64,000 nt of DNA from the NCBI GenBank assembly GCA_000149265.1, contig CH001698.1:655153-719152 (forward strand), read 5' to 3'. Made by a program: the position numbers and the translations under genes. Shown piece by piece: positions 12,101 through 56,140 of this stretch. The notes under the pieces were generated by a model, which saw nothing but the letters and a program-made list of their open reading frames with translations, was not told where the DNA came from and ran no database searches. This stretch comes from Ciona savignyi. Its lineage: Eukaryota; Chordata; Ascidiacea; Phlebobranchia; Cionidae. Every line of letters starts with the position of its first letter. The first letter of the stretch is position 1.

Positions 12101-13131
12101 GCGGTTAACAACTCCTGATTTTTAAGAATGATGTGGTTATATTACAATACAACTTAACATGTTTTTTTACGTTTTAAGAGTTTGGACGTGAATCGATTGT
12201 ATTCGAACTGCGTACATTCGGTGGCGCAGATATACGGTGTGGAGGCTGCTAGAAGAGTGGTAGTGAAGGAAATAGCCAACGTTTTCGCAGTATACGGTAA
12301 GTGAACCTTACTTTACTGGTTCAATGAAAACTAAGATACATTGACAAAATGTCGCAATGTGTGTTGATCACCTCGTACTAAAATATGTACCGAAGCTATT
12401 ACAGCGTTGTACATGTGATATTTTAAGTAAAGATTGTTTTTGTATTGTAATGAAAATACACCATGTTCAGATCCGTTCAAAGTTGTTTTACTCTCACTAT
12501 TACTTTGCCAGGTATTGAGGTGGACTCCCGGCATTTGAGTTTGATAGGCGACTATATGTGTTACGAAGGCGTGTACAAACCGTTTAACCGGCTTGCCATC
12601 GCATCTTGCGTGTCGCCTCTGCAGCAGATGAGTTTTGAGACGACGATGAAGTTTTTAAACAGTGCTGCTTTGCACGGTAAGTTAAGTTGATCAAGTTTTA
12701 AATATTATAATACGCCGCCATGTTATAAAAATTATTATGCTGCGCCATGTTATAAATATGATTGTTTGGTTTTATTATTACCTTTCAAAGGTTTTAGTTT
12801 GATACGCTAATTCATTGGATTCAGGTGATATTTGCAAAGTGTAATTGCCAAAGGCACAACTGACAAAGCCGAGGGCAAGTTTCGACCGCACAGCTGTTAG
12901 AAAGTGAATAAATGTTATAATCCGCTTATCTTACCTAGTAACAATGTTGGCTACATGAAAGGCACTGATAAATGATCTGTATTGTTTATTTAGGAGATTA
13001 ATTTTGTATCATGCATTGCAGGTTCTCTCGACCGACTGCAGTCACCGTCTGCCCGTATCGTTGCGGGCCAGGTCGTCAAGGGCGGTACAGGCAACTTCTC
13101 CTTACTCTATCCAATGACAAAGGCGGCTTAA
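107..13131 (+). CDS. POLR1A: RNA polymerase I largest subunit (RPA1/RPA194), C-terminal ~1,148 residues; 5' part lies outside the window
   Basis: Catalytic subunit that makes the precursor of ribosomal RNA in the nucleolus. Exons by homology and splice sites: 107-273, 737-857, 1048-1203, 1651-1834, 2073-2201, 2446-2640, 2727-2889, 5747-5854, 6255-6420, 7060-7251, 7582-7805, 8584-8751, 9019-9148, 9228-9391, 9686-9899 (start uncertain), 10083-10218, 10478-10576, 11231-11361, 11652-11858, 12179-12296, 12512-12676, 13022-13131 (TAA). The first exon opens at GDEMNAHFP, the end of the catalytic-Mg loop. Exons at 2727-5854 give [15 protein letters not shown] and [20 protein letters not shown]. Exon 8584-8751 gives [20 protein letters not shown], the bridge-helix/trigger-loop region. 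Exons at 9686-10576 form the charged, acidic insert typical of Pol I. The C terminus ([20 protein letters not shown]) matches the family. One extra base near 133 breaks the frame, and the intron after 7805 looks like a GC-AG intron. The identity is very secure; a few exon edges are approximate. Confidence 0.96.
2933..3002 (+). ncRNA. microRNA-like hairpin 1 (AGCCCTTA family)
   Basis: The 3' arm is at 2975-2994. It pairs with about 2943-2963 and leaves a loop of about 10 nt. An outer helix pairs GTCCA at 2935-2939 with TGGAC at 2996-3000. Confidence 0.8.
3041..3124 (+). ncRNA. microRNA-like hairpin 2 (AGCCTGTTC family)
   Basis: The 3' arm is at 3087-3106. The 5' arm is at about 3054-3078 and ends in ACAGGCT, an exact complement of AGCCTGT. 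The loop is 8 nt. Pairing extends outward on both sides for about 12 more bases. Confidence 0.85.
3146..3221 (+). ncRNA. microRNA-like hairpin 3 (AGCCCTTA family)
   Basis: The 3' arm is at 3194-3213. It pairs with 3164-3182 (starts GAACACG), and the outer CCAA/TTGG strengthens the base of the stem. Confidence 0.78.
3256..3325 (+). ncRNA. microRNA-like hairpin 4 (AAGTTTC family)
   Basis: The 3' arm AGCCCGTTCC...AAGTTTC is at 3295-3315. The 5' arm is at 3259-3284, nearly fully complementary over about 25 bases, with a loop of about 11 nt. Confidence 0.83.
3379..3453 (+). ncRNA. microRNA-like hairpin 5 (AGCCTGTTC family)
   Basis: The 3' arm is at 3420-3439, identical over 20 nt to that of hairpin 2. 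The 5' arm is at 3390-3412. The stem continues outward: CGTCTACG at 3380-3387 faces CGTGGACG at 3445-3452, with a mismatch. Confidence 0.85.
3480..3560 (+). ncRNA. microRNA-like hairpin 6 (AAGTTTC family)
   Basis: The 3' arm is at 3524-3544. The 5' arm at 3493-3517 ends in AGCCTT against AAGGCCT. The loop is very short (about 5 nt), and the outer stem pairs ATAATG with CATTTT. Confidence 0.85.
3628..3704 (+). ncRNA. microRNA-like hairpin 7 (AGCCCTTA family)
   Basis: The 3' arm is at 3670-3689 and the 5' arm at about 3639-3660 (GAACATAC...AAGGGA). The loop is about 10 nt. Confidence 0.8.
3725..3804 (+). ncRNA. microRNA-like hairpin 8 (AGCCTGTTC family)
   Basis: The 3' arm is at 3772-3791, a near copy of hairpins 2 and 5. 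The 5' arm is at about 3730-3759, with a loop of about 12 nt. Outer pairing runs GATTTGCAATAT against ATACATTGAAAAC. Confidence 0.83.
3846..3911 (+). ncRNA. microRNA-like hairpin 9 (AGCCCTTA family)
   Basis: The 3' arm is at 3883-3902. The 5' arm, about 3848-3874, includes CAACATACAAGTCAGG, which resembles the 5' arm of hairpin 1 and points to local duplication. Confidence 0.8.
3941..4014 (+). ncRNA. microRNA-like hairpin 10 (AAGTTTC family)
   Basis: The 3' arm is at 3980-4001. The 5' arm at 3951-3973 contains AAACTTGTTGAGAA, complementary to TTCTAAGCAAGTTT with one bulge. The outer helix pairs AAGCGTTTG with CGAACGCT. Confidence 0.83.
4059..4139 (+). ncRNA. microRNA-like hairpin 11 (AGCCCTTA family)
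   Basis: The 3' arm is at 4103-4122 and the 5' arm at about 4074-4096. The outer stem pairs GATTATCGAATA with the AT-rich bases after 4122. A small ~20 bp direct repeat lies just upstream at about 4012-4051. Confidence 0.76.
4153..4243 (+). ncRNA. microRNA-like hairpin 12 (AAGTTTC family)
   Basis: The 3' arm is at 4203-4224 and the 5' arm at about 4169-4196. The loop is about 6 nt. The extended stem pairs GATGCAAGTTCAC with the region around GTGCAAAACC. Confidence 0.82.
4259..4334 (+). ncRNA. microRNA-like hairpin 13 (AGCCTGTTC family)
   Basis: The 3' arm is at 4304-4323. The 5' arm, about 4269-4295, contains GAAACTTCGTTAAAAAGGCT. The loop is about 8 nt. Confidence 0.82.
4369..4447 (+). ncRNA. 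microRNA-like hairpin 14 (AGCCTGTTC family)
   Basis: The 3' arm is at 4413-4433. The 5' arm runs from GTGCAACGCAAG at 4369 and pairs with CGCATTGCAC at 4438-4447, giving about 34 bases of near-continuous pairing. Confidence 0.86.
4487..4556 (+). ncRNA. microRNA-like hairpin 15 (AGCCTGTTC family)
   Basis: The 3' arm at 4526-4546 is identical over 21 nt to that of hairpin 14. The 5' arm at about 4489-4515 differs in sequence but keeps the pairing, so the stem looks selected. Confidence 0.84.
4581..4662 (+). ncRNA. microRNA-like hairpin 16 (variant ATCCCTTA)
   Basis: The 3' arm is at 4625-4644 and departs from the family consensus inside the likely seed (ATCCCTTA). The 5' arm is at about 4589-4617. 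Outer pairing runs TTTCAAGCCAACTC against GCAGTTGACCCAAG. Confidence 0.78.
4694..4765 (+). ncRNA. microRNA-like hairpin 17 (AAGTTTC family)
   Basis: The 3' arm is at 4734-4755 and the 5' arm at about 4702-4728. The loop is about 6 nt. Confidence 0.8.
4794..4877 (+). ncRNA. microRNA-like hairpin 18 (AGCCTGTTC family)
   Basis: The 3' arm is at 4843-4862 (first base C). The 5' arm at 4802-4828 reads CGCAGTGTAGAACTAGTAAG. The outer helix pairs GCGTTTAACGCAG with CTGCGATAAACC. Confidence 0.83.
4935..5015 (+). ncRNA. microRNA-like hairpin 19 (AGCCCTTA family)
   Basis: The 3' arm is at 4981-5000. The 5' arm at 4941-4970 begins TAAAATC, the exact complement of GATTTTA at 5004-5010. The loop is about 10 nt. 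Confidence 0.85.
5043..5109 (+). ncRNA. microRNA-like hairpin 20 (AGCCCTTA family)
   Basis: The 3' arm is at 5082-5101 and the 5' arm at about 5045-5070 (GCAGTTAGAACACATAG). The loop is about 11 nt. Confidence 0.8.
5143..5216 (+). ncRNA. microRNA-like hairpin 21 (AGCCCTTA family)
   Basis: The 3' arm is at 5185-5204. The 5' arm at 5144-5175 begins AATCCAGTC and faces GACTAGATT at 5208-5216. It is the last unit; the remaining 530 bases of intron hold no further copy. Confidence 0.84.
11940..12090 (+). repeat. Interspersed repeat copy (SINE/MITE-like) in a POLR1A intron
   Basis: This stretch resembles the duplicated repeat at 62820-63240. Shared stretches include a segment like GATTACCCGTGTTATAACG and a following TTTTCCATTC. 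No clear terminal repeats or target-site duplication were seen here, so its class is unknown. Confidence 0.5.
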
Positions 13132-15345
13132 CAGGAATACTTTTCGAATTCACGAACCACAAAGCTGAAAATTTCAATACACTTCGTTTTTCTCCAACAA
13201 TCATGTCTTTTACGTTTATCGCTAGCTACTTTCTACAGTGCCATTTTTGGTTCTTTGTTGTGTGTTCATTTCGCCGGAAATACAAAAAATGATAAATATG
13301 GGGTTTTGATTCGACAAAAATACTTCAGCATTTAGATTTCATTAAAGTATTCGAAAACGGAACTTCAATAGTCATTTGTTGCTTGTTCAATGAGGTCTGG
13401 AAGCCTTTAAAGTGGAAAACGAACGTAGTTGGGTAGATCTAAAGTTAAATGATCTAAAACGGAACTAGTCCTACTTTTATTTAAATTTAGAAATAAAATG
13501 CGTTAAACATATTTTAACAAATCAAACTATATAACTAGTGGCATTTTATTGTAGTTTTTTTAGTTGTGTTAAAATATTAATACATTTTCCCCCCATCAGT
13601 AATAAACTTGACAACAAACGAACCGTTATGAAAATGTAAAATTACGTCATTGTATGTAGCAGCTGATTTTTCTGTTCAGTCGTTCGATGGCGTTTGACCT
13701 ATGCGGGTATTTCTACTACAAGATAAGTTTAAATTTTAGCGGCAATGCTATATTTTTTCGGTATTATTTATTATTATTAATTCATCACTGCTTTAATGTC
13801 CATACAGGGTATGTTGGCTATATTGTTATCGTGGTAGTCTTGATTTTTATAGCATTTCAAGTAGACTGCTTTTAGTGACTTATAAAAGACAAGCTGAGTG
13901 AAATAACATGAAAAATGAAAGGAATAATTAAAAAATATTCGTTATATGGTGATTTACCTGTGTTATTGTGTAGTTTAATCTCATATTTATTCATCTAGTG
14001 TTTTTGCTTGACCACGCCCTAATTGCTTAAACTCTAAATTTGCACAGTTATCGGCGATTTTTGAAAAATTTTAACTGTAAAACACATTTGCCAGTCTGAA
14101 ACAAGCCTTTCAATGTTTTTGTTTTGTACTTTTATACATTTTAGTTTTTTACCTTTTCTATAGTTTACCCAGCAACAATAAAGGACAAAAAACTCCCATT
14201 TAAAGCAGTATCCATTGAAAGTATAGCATATTTTAACAGCATGTGCTACTGTGTTTACAATTTTTGTTTACATTTTTGAATAATTGTATTTAGAAGCAAA
14301 TACACTTTTTTATTTCTAACCCATACAGAAAGTATCAGTGCTATGATTGGATAAAGGGAATGCTATGTAAGCTATACGTTCTTATTCAGATTACTAATAT
14401 TTTAAGATCTCAATTTGTGTTGATGTAATTTCTAATGGATACTTTATCTAAATAAATATAGTATATAGGGCATAATATATTTGATTCTTTTTCTGTGATG
14501 AGGTGTTATAGTTAACGCAAGCATGTATGAGTTTAGATCAATTTCACAGAAAATTGGTAGCCCTTGTTGAGTCATTATTTGCAACAACAGTTGTTTATAA
14601 TGTACATACTGGCACATGCGATGCTTGATCTAAGCTGTTGTGTTTGCACTTACACAGTTCTAGTTTTAAAACCGAAAGTCACAAATTAAGAAAATTCACT
14701 CAGTGCCTCAATGTTATTTACCGGTTGTAGGATATTTCAGCTTTCATTACTTATTGAGAAGAAGATATGTACAATTAGTAGTTTTACTCTGGAAAAGAGA
14801 ACAAATTGGTGAATGTTTAGCTTCATTTACTATAAAATAGAAGATGCATTTTAACAATTATAAAGTACTGCACACAAAAGAATGAGTTTAGTGATCTGTA
14901 AATTGCCTCTTCATCTTCACTCGGGTGTACTGCTGTTTAGGTTTTTATACCGGTACCTTAAAAAAGGAACTCGCACCATGTTAATGTAAAAGAATACATT
15001 TATACTTTTATGGGAAAATATATGTAACATGCATAGTCTACACATATTTTTAACCAAATAGTTTAAATTTAAAACTTGAGATTTTTTATAGAAAATTAGT
15101 GTTCATTCAGTTTATCTCTTAATGGAAACAGCCTGCAGCCTGCTACCAGTTTTATATATATAGAATGCTCGGCAATTTAAAAGCAATGCTATGTAGTGGT
15201 GACAATAAGTTAAAAAATATACAAATATAAAAGTCGATAGTAGTTGAATACAAAACAGTAAATAGTCTATTTCTTTCAGATTCATCCACATAAATAGGTT
15301 AGAAGATCTGTACTGCATTATATTATATGTAGGAAATTCTAACAA
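13132..15345. other. Intergenic region between POLR1A and CHD1
   Basis: AT-rich, with no convincing coding exon on either strand. A consensus AATAAA at 13492-13497, about 360 bases after the POLR1A stop, is a reasonable polyadenylation signal. The CHD1 promoter and 5' UTR should lie toward the right-hand end, but I see no defining element. I find no RNA gene. Confidence 0.6.
13492..13497 (+). terminator. Candidate polyadenylation signal of POLR1A
   Basis: AATAAA hexamer downstream of the POLR1A stop at 13129-13131. Its position and exact match are the only evidence. Confidence 0.45.
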
Positions 15346-50725
<35,380 letters not shown>

Positions 50726-50805
50726 CGTACACCATCTGTAAATCCCGGTCCCGACGGCGCCATATAATAATACAGTGTTTATATACCTAAACACCTTTGC
50801 ATATC

Positions 50806-50811
50806 AATAAA
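50806..50811 (+). terminator. Candidate polyadenylation signal of CHD1 long form
   Basis: AATAAA about 80 bases after the TGA at 50723-50725. Confidence 0.6.
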
Positions 50812-52024
50812 ACGCCAGTGCTACCTGCAATGTTCCCAATACCCGTTTTACTTCACTACCAATTCTTTACCATTTCTCGTGCCATACACAGTCAAAGAAG
50901 GTCGCTGCACGTCAGGCCACAATCAACTCAAAAAAACGAATGTCGCTTTTCCCACCAGCTTCGCGCGATAGTTGAAAAAGTACTGCCTCGTGCAGTTGGC
51001 TGCCTTTTTATTTTTTTAATCAGTTGTGTTTTGGCTTCGTTAAAACATAAATTGCACCAGGGCGGTCGCAAGTGAGCTCTCATTTTGACGTTTGTTTCAT
51101 CATTTTATTCATAATATTGCAATACAAGGTGTTGAATAATTGAAAGTTACAGCAAGCGGCCCCACACAATGTAAACCTCTTACAACAGTTGCTTTTTTTC
51201 TGTTTCCATGAACTTAATTAAACTGTGTCTTTGCTATCTCCTCTTTTTTGGAGTTTTCCAAAAATAAAATTCATATTTCTGGCTTTCCAGAATATCGTAA
51301 ATGGAATTGTGCTTGAACCTACTTGGGGGGGGGGTCGAAGGTTTAGTTAATCCTGCGGGCGAAGGTTTAGTTAATAATAATCGAGGGTGCAACCGTGGTA
51401 ACCAAGTCGCTCCAATATTTCCGATCAGTTTTTTCGCGAACAGTTCAGCTGTTTTTCGGGAGTTCCGGTTGGATAAAAATTTAAATCATTTTACCGAACT
51501 TTAGATTATACATGGGCTAGTTATACAAGATTAGGACGTTTCTAATTTATGTCTTCTAATATAGTAATTGCACTGACTATCGTCAAATTACCTCGCCGCC
51601 AAAGCCGGGTTACCGAAGCTATTGAAGTGTCGTATAATTGAGATCATCGTTCAGCTTTAGAACCGATGAATCCACTGGTTTAGATCAGTTAAAGCTATAT
51701 AAACGACCTCGCGATTTAAACTATGTTTTTAATAACAACTAAATGTCGCCTCGTGGCCGAAAAATGCCAAACAAACAAGAAATGTGTTTATACTGGGGTT
51801 GTGTCTCGCAGTGCAAAACCATGAAATGCTTAAATAATAAAAGAGTAAAAGGCGTCTATATTGCAACGATATCTTCAAAACAGTTTAGTTTTACACTAAT
51901 TGCCGAAGTTTTTAATCCGTATTCGACATCTTTAAAATAACACAGTAATAGCCTACAGCTACAACCGTTTTAGTTTAGATTGTGAAAAAGTGGTAAACAC
52001 AATAAATACAAGACAGTGGATTAA
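50812..52024. other. Intergenic region between CHD1 and the two-pass membrane protein genes
   Basis: Convergent 3' ends: CHD1 ends on the plus strand, and the next gene ends on the minus strand. There is a G-run with a small repeat (GAAGGTTTAGTTAAT, twice) at about 51340-51375. I see no exon I can support. Confidence 0.55.
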
Positions 52025-53148
52025 TTAGGTCGAAGTAGTTACGGTCGTTTCCTCGTACGGTGGTGGAATGGGTTCGTCACCATTTGTCCTTGGATCTGTC
52101 TTTGGTTTTGTGGCATCCGAGTAGGAAGGCGGTCGCTGACTGGCGCGCAGCCTTTCAGATCTTCGAAACGACCTTGAAATATCGGGCGCCCAGAACATTC
52201 GTGTGCTGCCCGTGCGCAAGATGTCGCTGTAGCAGGGTGGAGCGTCCAAAACCATCCCGTGGTTGTAGTAACCTCCGTCTCGGTCAAACTCGAACCCAGC
52301 CTCTGACTCGTCTCTTGGTGTGCACCGCTGTCGCCGCCGTGGTGAAGGTCTAGGGGTCACCCAGCAGAAAAATATACCAGCAATAGTACCCACCATACCT
52401 GAAATGTATATTATCACTTCACCATATAATGATCTTTTAACTTAAGTATATATAAATCGTCAGACAGAAGTGTGTTGTAGTTTACATTTTTCCTATGATA
52501 GTGCACACAATTAAAAACTTCTGTAAAAAAGGAAGTCAATATCTTAAAATATCACCGTACTAGTCATATATACTACCCACTACTGTAAAATTCCATGCCA
52601 ATTTGCTTGTAAAATATACATGTAACATTTACTCTAACACAGTGTGGGTTATAATAGATGTAAAAAATCAGGTAAAGCATTTTATTAAAAGAGAATGTGA
52701 TTGCCTATATACGATACTTAATAGATATTTTGTTGCAGTAAAGGCATTTTATTTATAGGTAATTTTATAGATTCCGATAAATATATATATATATTTACAA
52801 AGAATTATTTTTATTTCATACGTCATAATTATTACCTAGCACCAGTAAAGTGAATCCAGGTATTGAAATGAGCTCCAAATTAGTGATCTTCCCCAGTGCT
52901 TCTGTATAGCTTCCAATCAGAAAGATAATGACAAGGCCTGCGCCGGCAGCGCAACCTAATACTCCACAGGTGCAGAATGCCCTGGCCAGTTTTTCATAAC
53001 TCATAATTCCAACATCTTGGCGTCTTGGTCGACGTTGCCTCTGCTCTACTCTGCTCGATAATGTATTTACATTACTGATTGTAGAGTCGCTTGTGTTTTG
53101 AACAGAAGTATCTGTGCGTACTTGACTGCACATCGTCAGTGCAGCCAT
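52025..53148 (-). CDS. Small two-pass membrane protein with PPxY motifs, paralogue 1 (~228 aa)
   Basis: Two exons, 52836-53148 and 52025-52398 (minus strand, 229 codons with the stop). The start is the ATG at 53146-53148, which has a good context (GAAATGG). Residues 1-50 are polar. Two hydrophobic helices at about 60-80 and 92-116 are separated by a short loop; the first begins FCTCGVLGCAAGAG. The cytoplasmic tail carries PPCY (~158), PPSY (~194) and PPPY (~215). PPxY motifs are ligands for WW domains, notably of NEDD4-family ubiquitin ligases, so an adaptor role is possible (inference). I do not recognise a named family. The neighbour at 54687-55961 shares the intron position, phase and topology. 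Confidence 0.8.
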
Positions 53149-54686
53149 TTCTTCAAAGTTAAATCCCAATGTTACAGCTAAAGGTTTTTTTTAACTAAAT
53201 GATTCTGCAAATTAAAGCGACGTAATCTTAAGCTTGGGCCTCTGGCAGTTTCAATAACCCTGCAGTTTTATAGATATCTTTCGGGTATTTTTTAGAAACG
53301 ACAAATTAGAGCATATGTCAATATGTCGCCTACTGCGCTATAGTTCTGTTTCTTATTATGAGTCCCCCTGCTGCTGCGGCCTGCATAGGAAATGACCTAA
53401 TTCCAATGTGCTTATGGCGCTGAAATGACAAAACTGCCCGCGGTGTTTTTCGGAATTATTAACTAATGAATCACTTTCGACCTAATAAGTGGCGCTGAAA
53501 CAACTGTTCTTTAAAACTGCATCGATCGTCTCACCAAACTTTCATTCAATGGATTTGTATTGAAATTATTTTGGAACATAATTCCAACCTCATTGTTGCT
53601 GTTACCAAAGGTCTTTGGTATGGAATTACTGCCTAGTCGGGCAAACAATCGAAACAATAGGACAAAAGGCCGAACACTCACAATAAAACTGAATATTTAA
53701 ACAACGTCCTGCTCACGAAGACACACCATGGTACCTACCCGTTTTTAAAATGCTTCGAAATCCACATCGCGCAAAAAAACCTTACATGAACCTTTACTGA
53801 AAACTCTCTTCTCTATCGTTTAGCCAAAAAAATCTGAAGCGGAACGTTATAAACAATGAATTACACCCAACAGTTCTGTGTGGGATAATTAATTTTCACT
53901 AAAATTTTCTTGAAGCCACAAGCCCAAACCTAAAAACTGAATATACATAGATATGTATAAATACAATGTACCTTTTAAGGAATTATACATTAATATAAGT
54001 TTTAAGATATGTCACTTGTAGGGCTATGTTACGCTCTACTACCTCTTGTATACCACTTTTACCATTGAACATCAACGTGGCCATTTGCTATTCATCTGCC
54101 TCGAGAATAACCAGCACTGTCACTAATATGGCCATTATTTTAGTTTTAATGTTGCTATATCACAATTCGCAATTATTAAGTGCCGTGTACGTTTGCATTA
54201 TTCTGTCTGAAAAGTCACAGTATTTGTGCGGCTTTCTGTTCTTCTGCGAGTCTACCGATCAATAGGTAATTAGATGGCATTATAGGCTGCAGAAATCTAT
54301 ATCTGGGTGTCGGATTTAAAGTCGACAGTCTGTACTGCGTAACGCTCGATCGCTAATCAGGTAAACATCTGTCTTCTATCGCAGTTCAGCATGTCCTATT
54401 TAAATGTTAGTAACTGTATTGTTAAAAACGCGAATAAATTATAAATAAAAAAGAGAAATATAAAAATGAACTCGACAGTGAGAAATCAAAAATCATTTGT
54501 TTGGCTAAATATTATAAGAGGCCGTTTCATATATTTACACATTTAAACATATAAAAATATATAAAAGATACCTTTGTGTAAGCACTAATAAACGAATGAA
54601 GTCAAATCTTAATACACAGGATTTAAAGGTTTATAAAATGTAATAGGTTTGGCAAGGTTTCATAAAATTGGCGAAAAATGTTAATT
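53149..54686. other. Intergenic region between the two paralogues
   Basis: No coding exon is supported. It should contain the promoter of paralogue 1, but no motif stands out. Confidence 0.5.
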
Positions 54687-55232
54687 TTATTTTCTATCAT
54701 TGCGTTTTGTAGTCGCTTCCTTGTAAGAAGGCAAAACCTCGTTTGCAACGTCATACGCTGTATAAGGTGGAGATATGTCGTCGCCCTCGTCGCCTGTGTA
54801 AGCGTCGTTGCTTCTCGACGAAACTGTTGGTAAGGTTGACAGAGTGGAATACGCGGGAGGCTGGTCGTTAGCTGCCGCCTGTGCTGCCATTTGTCGCTGA
54901 ACCGCTTGGGCGACTCGTTCACAGTCCTCGTCGCTTATTCTATCCCGATCTCTTCTCATCTCTATTTGTCTTTGGCGTATTTTAATGCGACAGTACCATT
55001 CTCCTACCGAACTCACGACGATACCTGATCGTGGCAATTTTAAATTAGTACATATGCAAACTTAATTTTTTATTAATTTATTAAACTTAATTTTCTTTTT
55101 ACAATGTGTGCCAGATTTCCACGTTTATCTACATTTTTAAAAGCAAATAGGGATACAAGAATTCTAAGTTAGCGTGGTATATGTCTAGTTAAAACAACCA
55201 GAGAGAGAGCGCGCGTATATATACACGAGAGC

Positions 55233-55294
<62 letters not shown>

Positions 55295-55961
55295 CTTATT
55301 TTATACGTATATTTTGATTGCAAAACGTACAACATTTTTAAATTAAAGGTTGCTATTAGTATCCTTAGATAAAACTAAACATTATTTGATGTTAAATGAG
55401 GAATACGACGAAGGGTATGCCTACATCGGTGCTTGAATAGATCTTCATCTTGTGTAACCGACATGACGTCGACTCATAAAACTTGTTTTAACAAGGCTAA
55501 GTTTCAAACCCGTATGAGACACGTCATTATAAGTTTTAAAATGGCATAATGTACATGAATCGGTTGGCCATTCGACCATACGGAACATCACTCAGTGGAT
55601 TTAATAAAATTTATCATGAAACATCACACGACAATTGGTCCAGCTGACAAGAGGTGATCTGTTATGCCGCATTTTTTTCCACACACGGGATTACGAAGTG
55701 GTGTCTGTCTATTATAATGGAATACTTTCTTTTAAACTTACCGATAATAAAAAGCGCCAGGGCTGGGATAAGAAGTACCCTACTGTAAACAAAGTAGAGG
55801 ACAAGGCAGCAGGTCCCGGAGACGAGCAACGCAACTCCAAAGCCACAAGTGCAGAAATATTTCGAATTCAATCCGCATCTTGGAATTGTAACAACATCCC
55901 TCCAGGTTCGACGGACTGGATCTGGCTCGAATTCGTTTTCTGTCGACCTGAGAAATTTCAT
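54687..55961 (-). CDS. Small two-pass membrane protein with PPxY-type motifs, paralogue 2 (~185 aa)
   Basis: Exons 55742-55961 and 54687-55024 (186 codons with the stop). The ATG at 55959-55961 is the first in frame after the upstream repeats. The first hydrophobic helix (~39-60) begins FCTCGFGVALLVSG, sharing FCTCG with paralogue 1. The second helix (~62-82) spans the intron, which falls after the first base of a Gly codon, exactly as in paralogue 1. A basic stretch (CRIKIRQRQIEMRRDRDR) follows, then PPAY, PPY and LPSY motifs. It has the same architecture as its neighbour, so a tandem duplication is likely. Function is unknown; recruitment of WW-domain proteins is an inference. Confidence 0.8.
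55200..55291. repeat. (TA)n microsatellite with GA/CG prelude
   Basis: GAGAGAGAGCGCGCG, then mixed TATA/CACGAGAGCG, then a TA run of more than 50 bases, inside the intron of the paralogue 2 gene. Confidence 0.95.
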
Positions 55962-56007
55962 GAAAATAAATATACGCCCACCACACGCCAGTCAAAAAAA
56001 CGATATA

Positions 56008-56140
56008 AGAAACAAAATAGTTATGTTCATGTTTATAAAATGAAACGATCATCGAGTAAAAAAGGCCGAAGAAGAAACAAAATAGTTATGTTCATGTTTA
56101 TAAAATGAAACGACGATCGAGTAAAAAAGGCCGAAGTGCT
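56008..56140. repeat. Tandem duplication, ~65 bp x 2
   Basis: The unit beginning AACAAAATAGTTATGTTCAT at 56011 recurs at 56076 with a few changes. It lies just upstream of the paralogue 2 start codon, so it may fall in the promoter or 5' UTR. Confidence 0.85.

Noticed and set aside
55635-56108. 157-codon plus-strand ORF
   Set aside because: It is antisense to exon 1 of the two-pass membrane protein gene and its end is made of the 65 bp tandem repeat.
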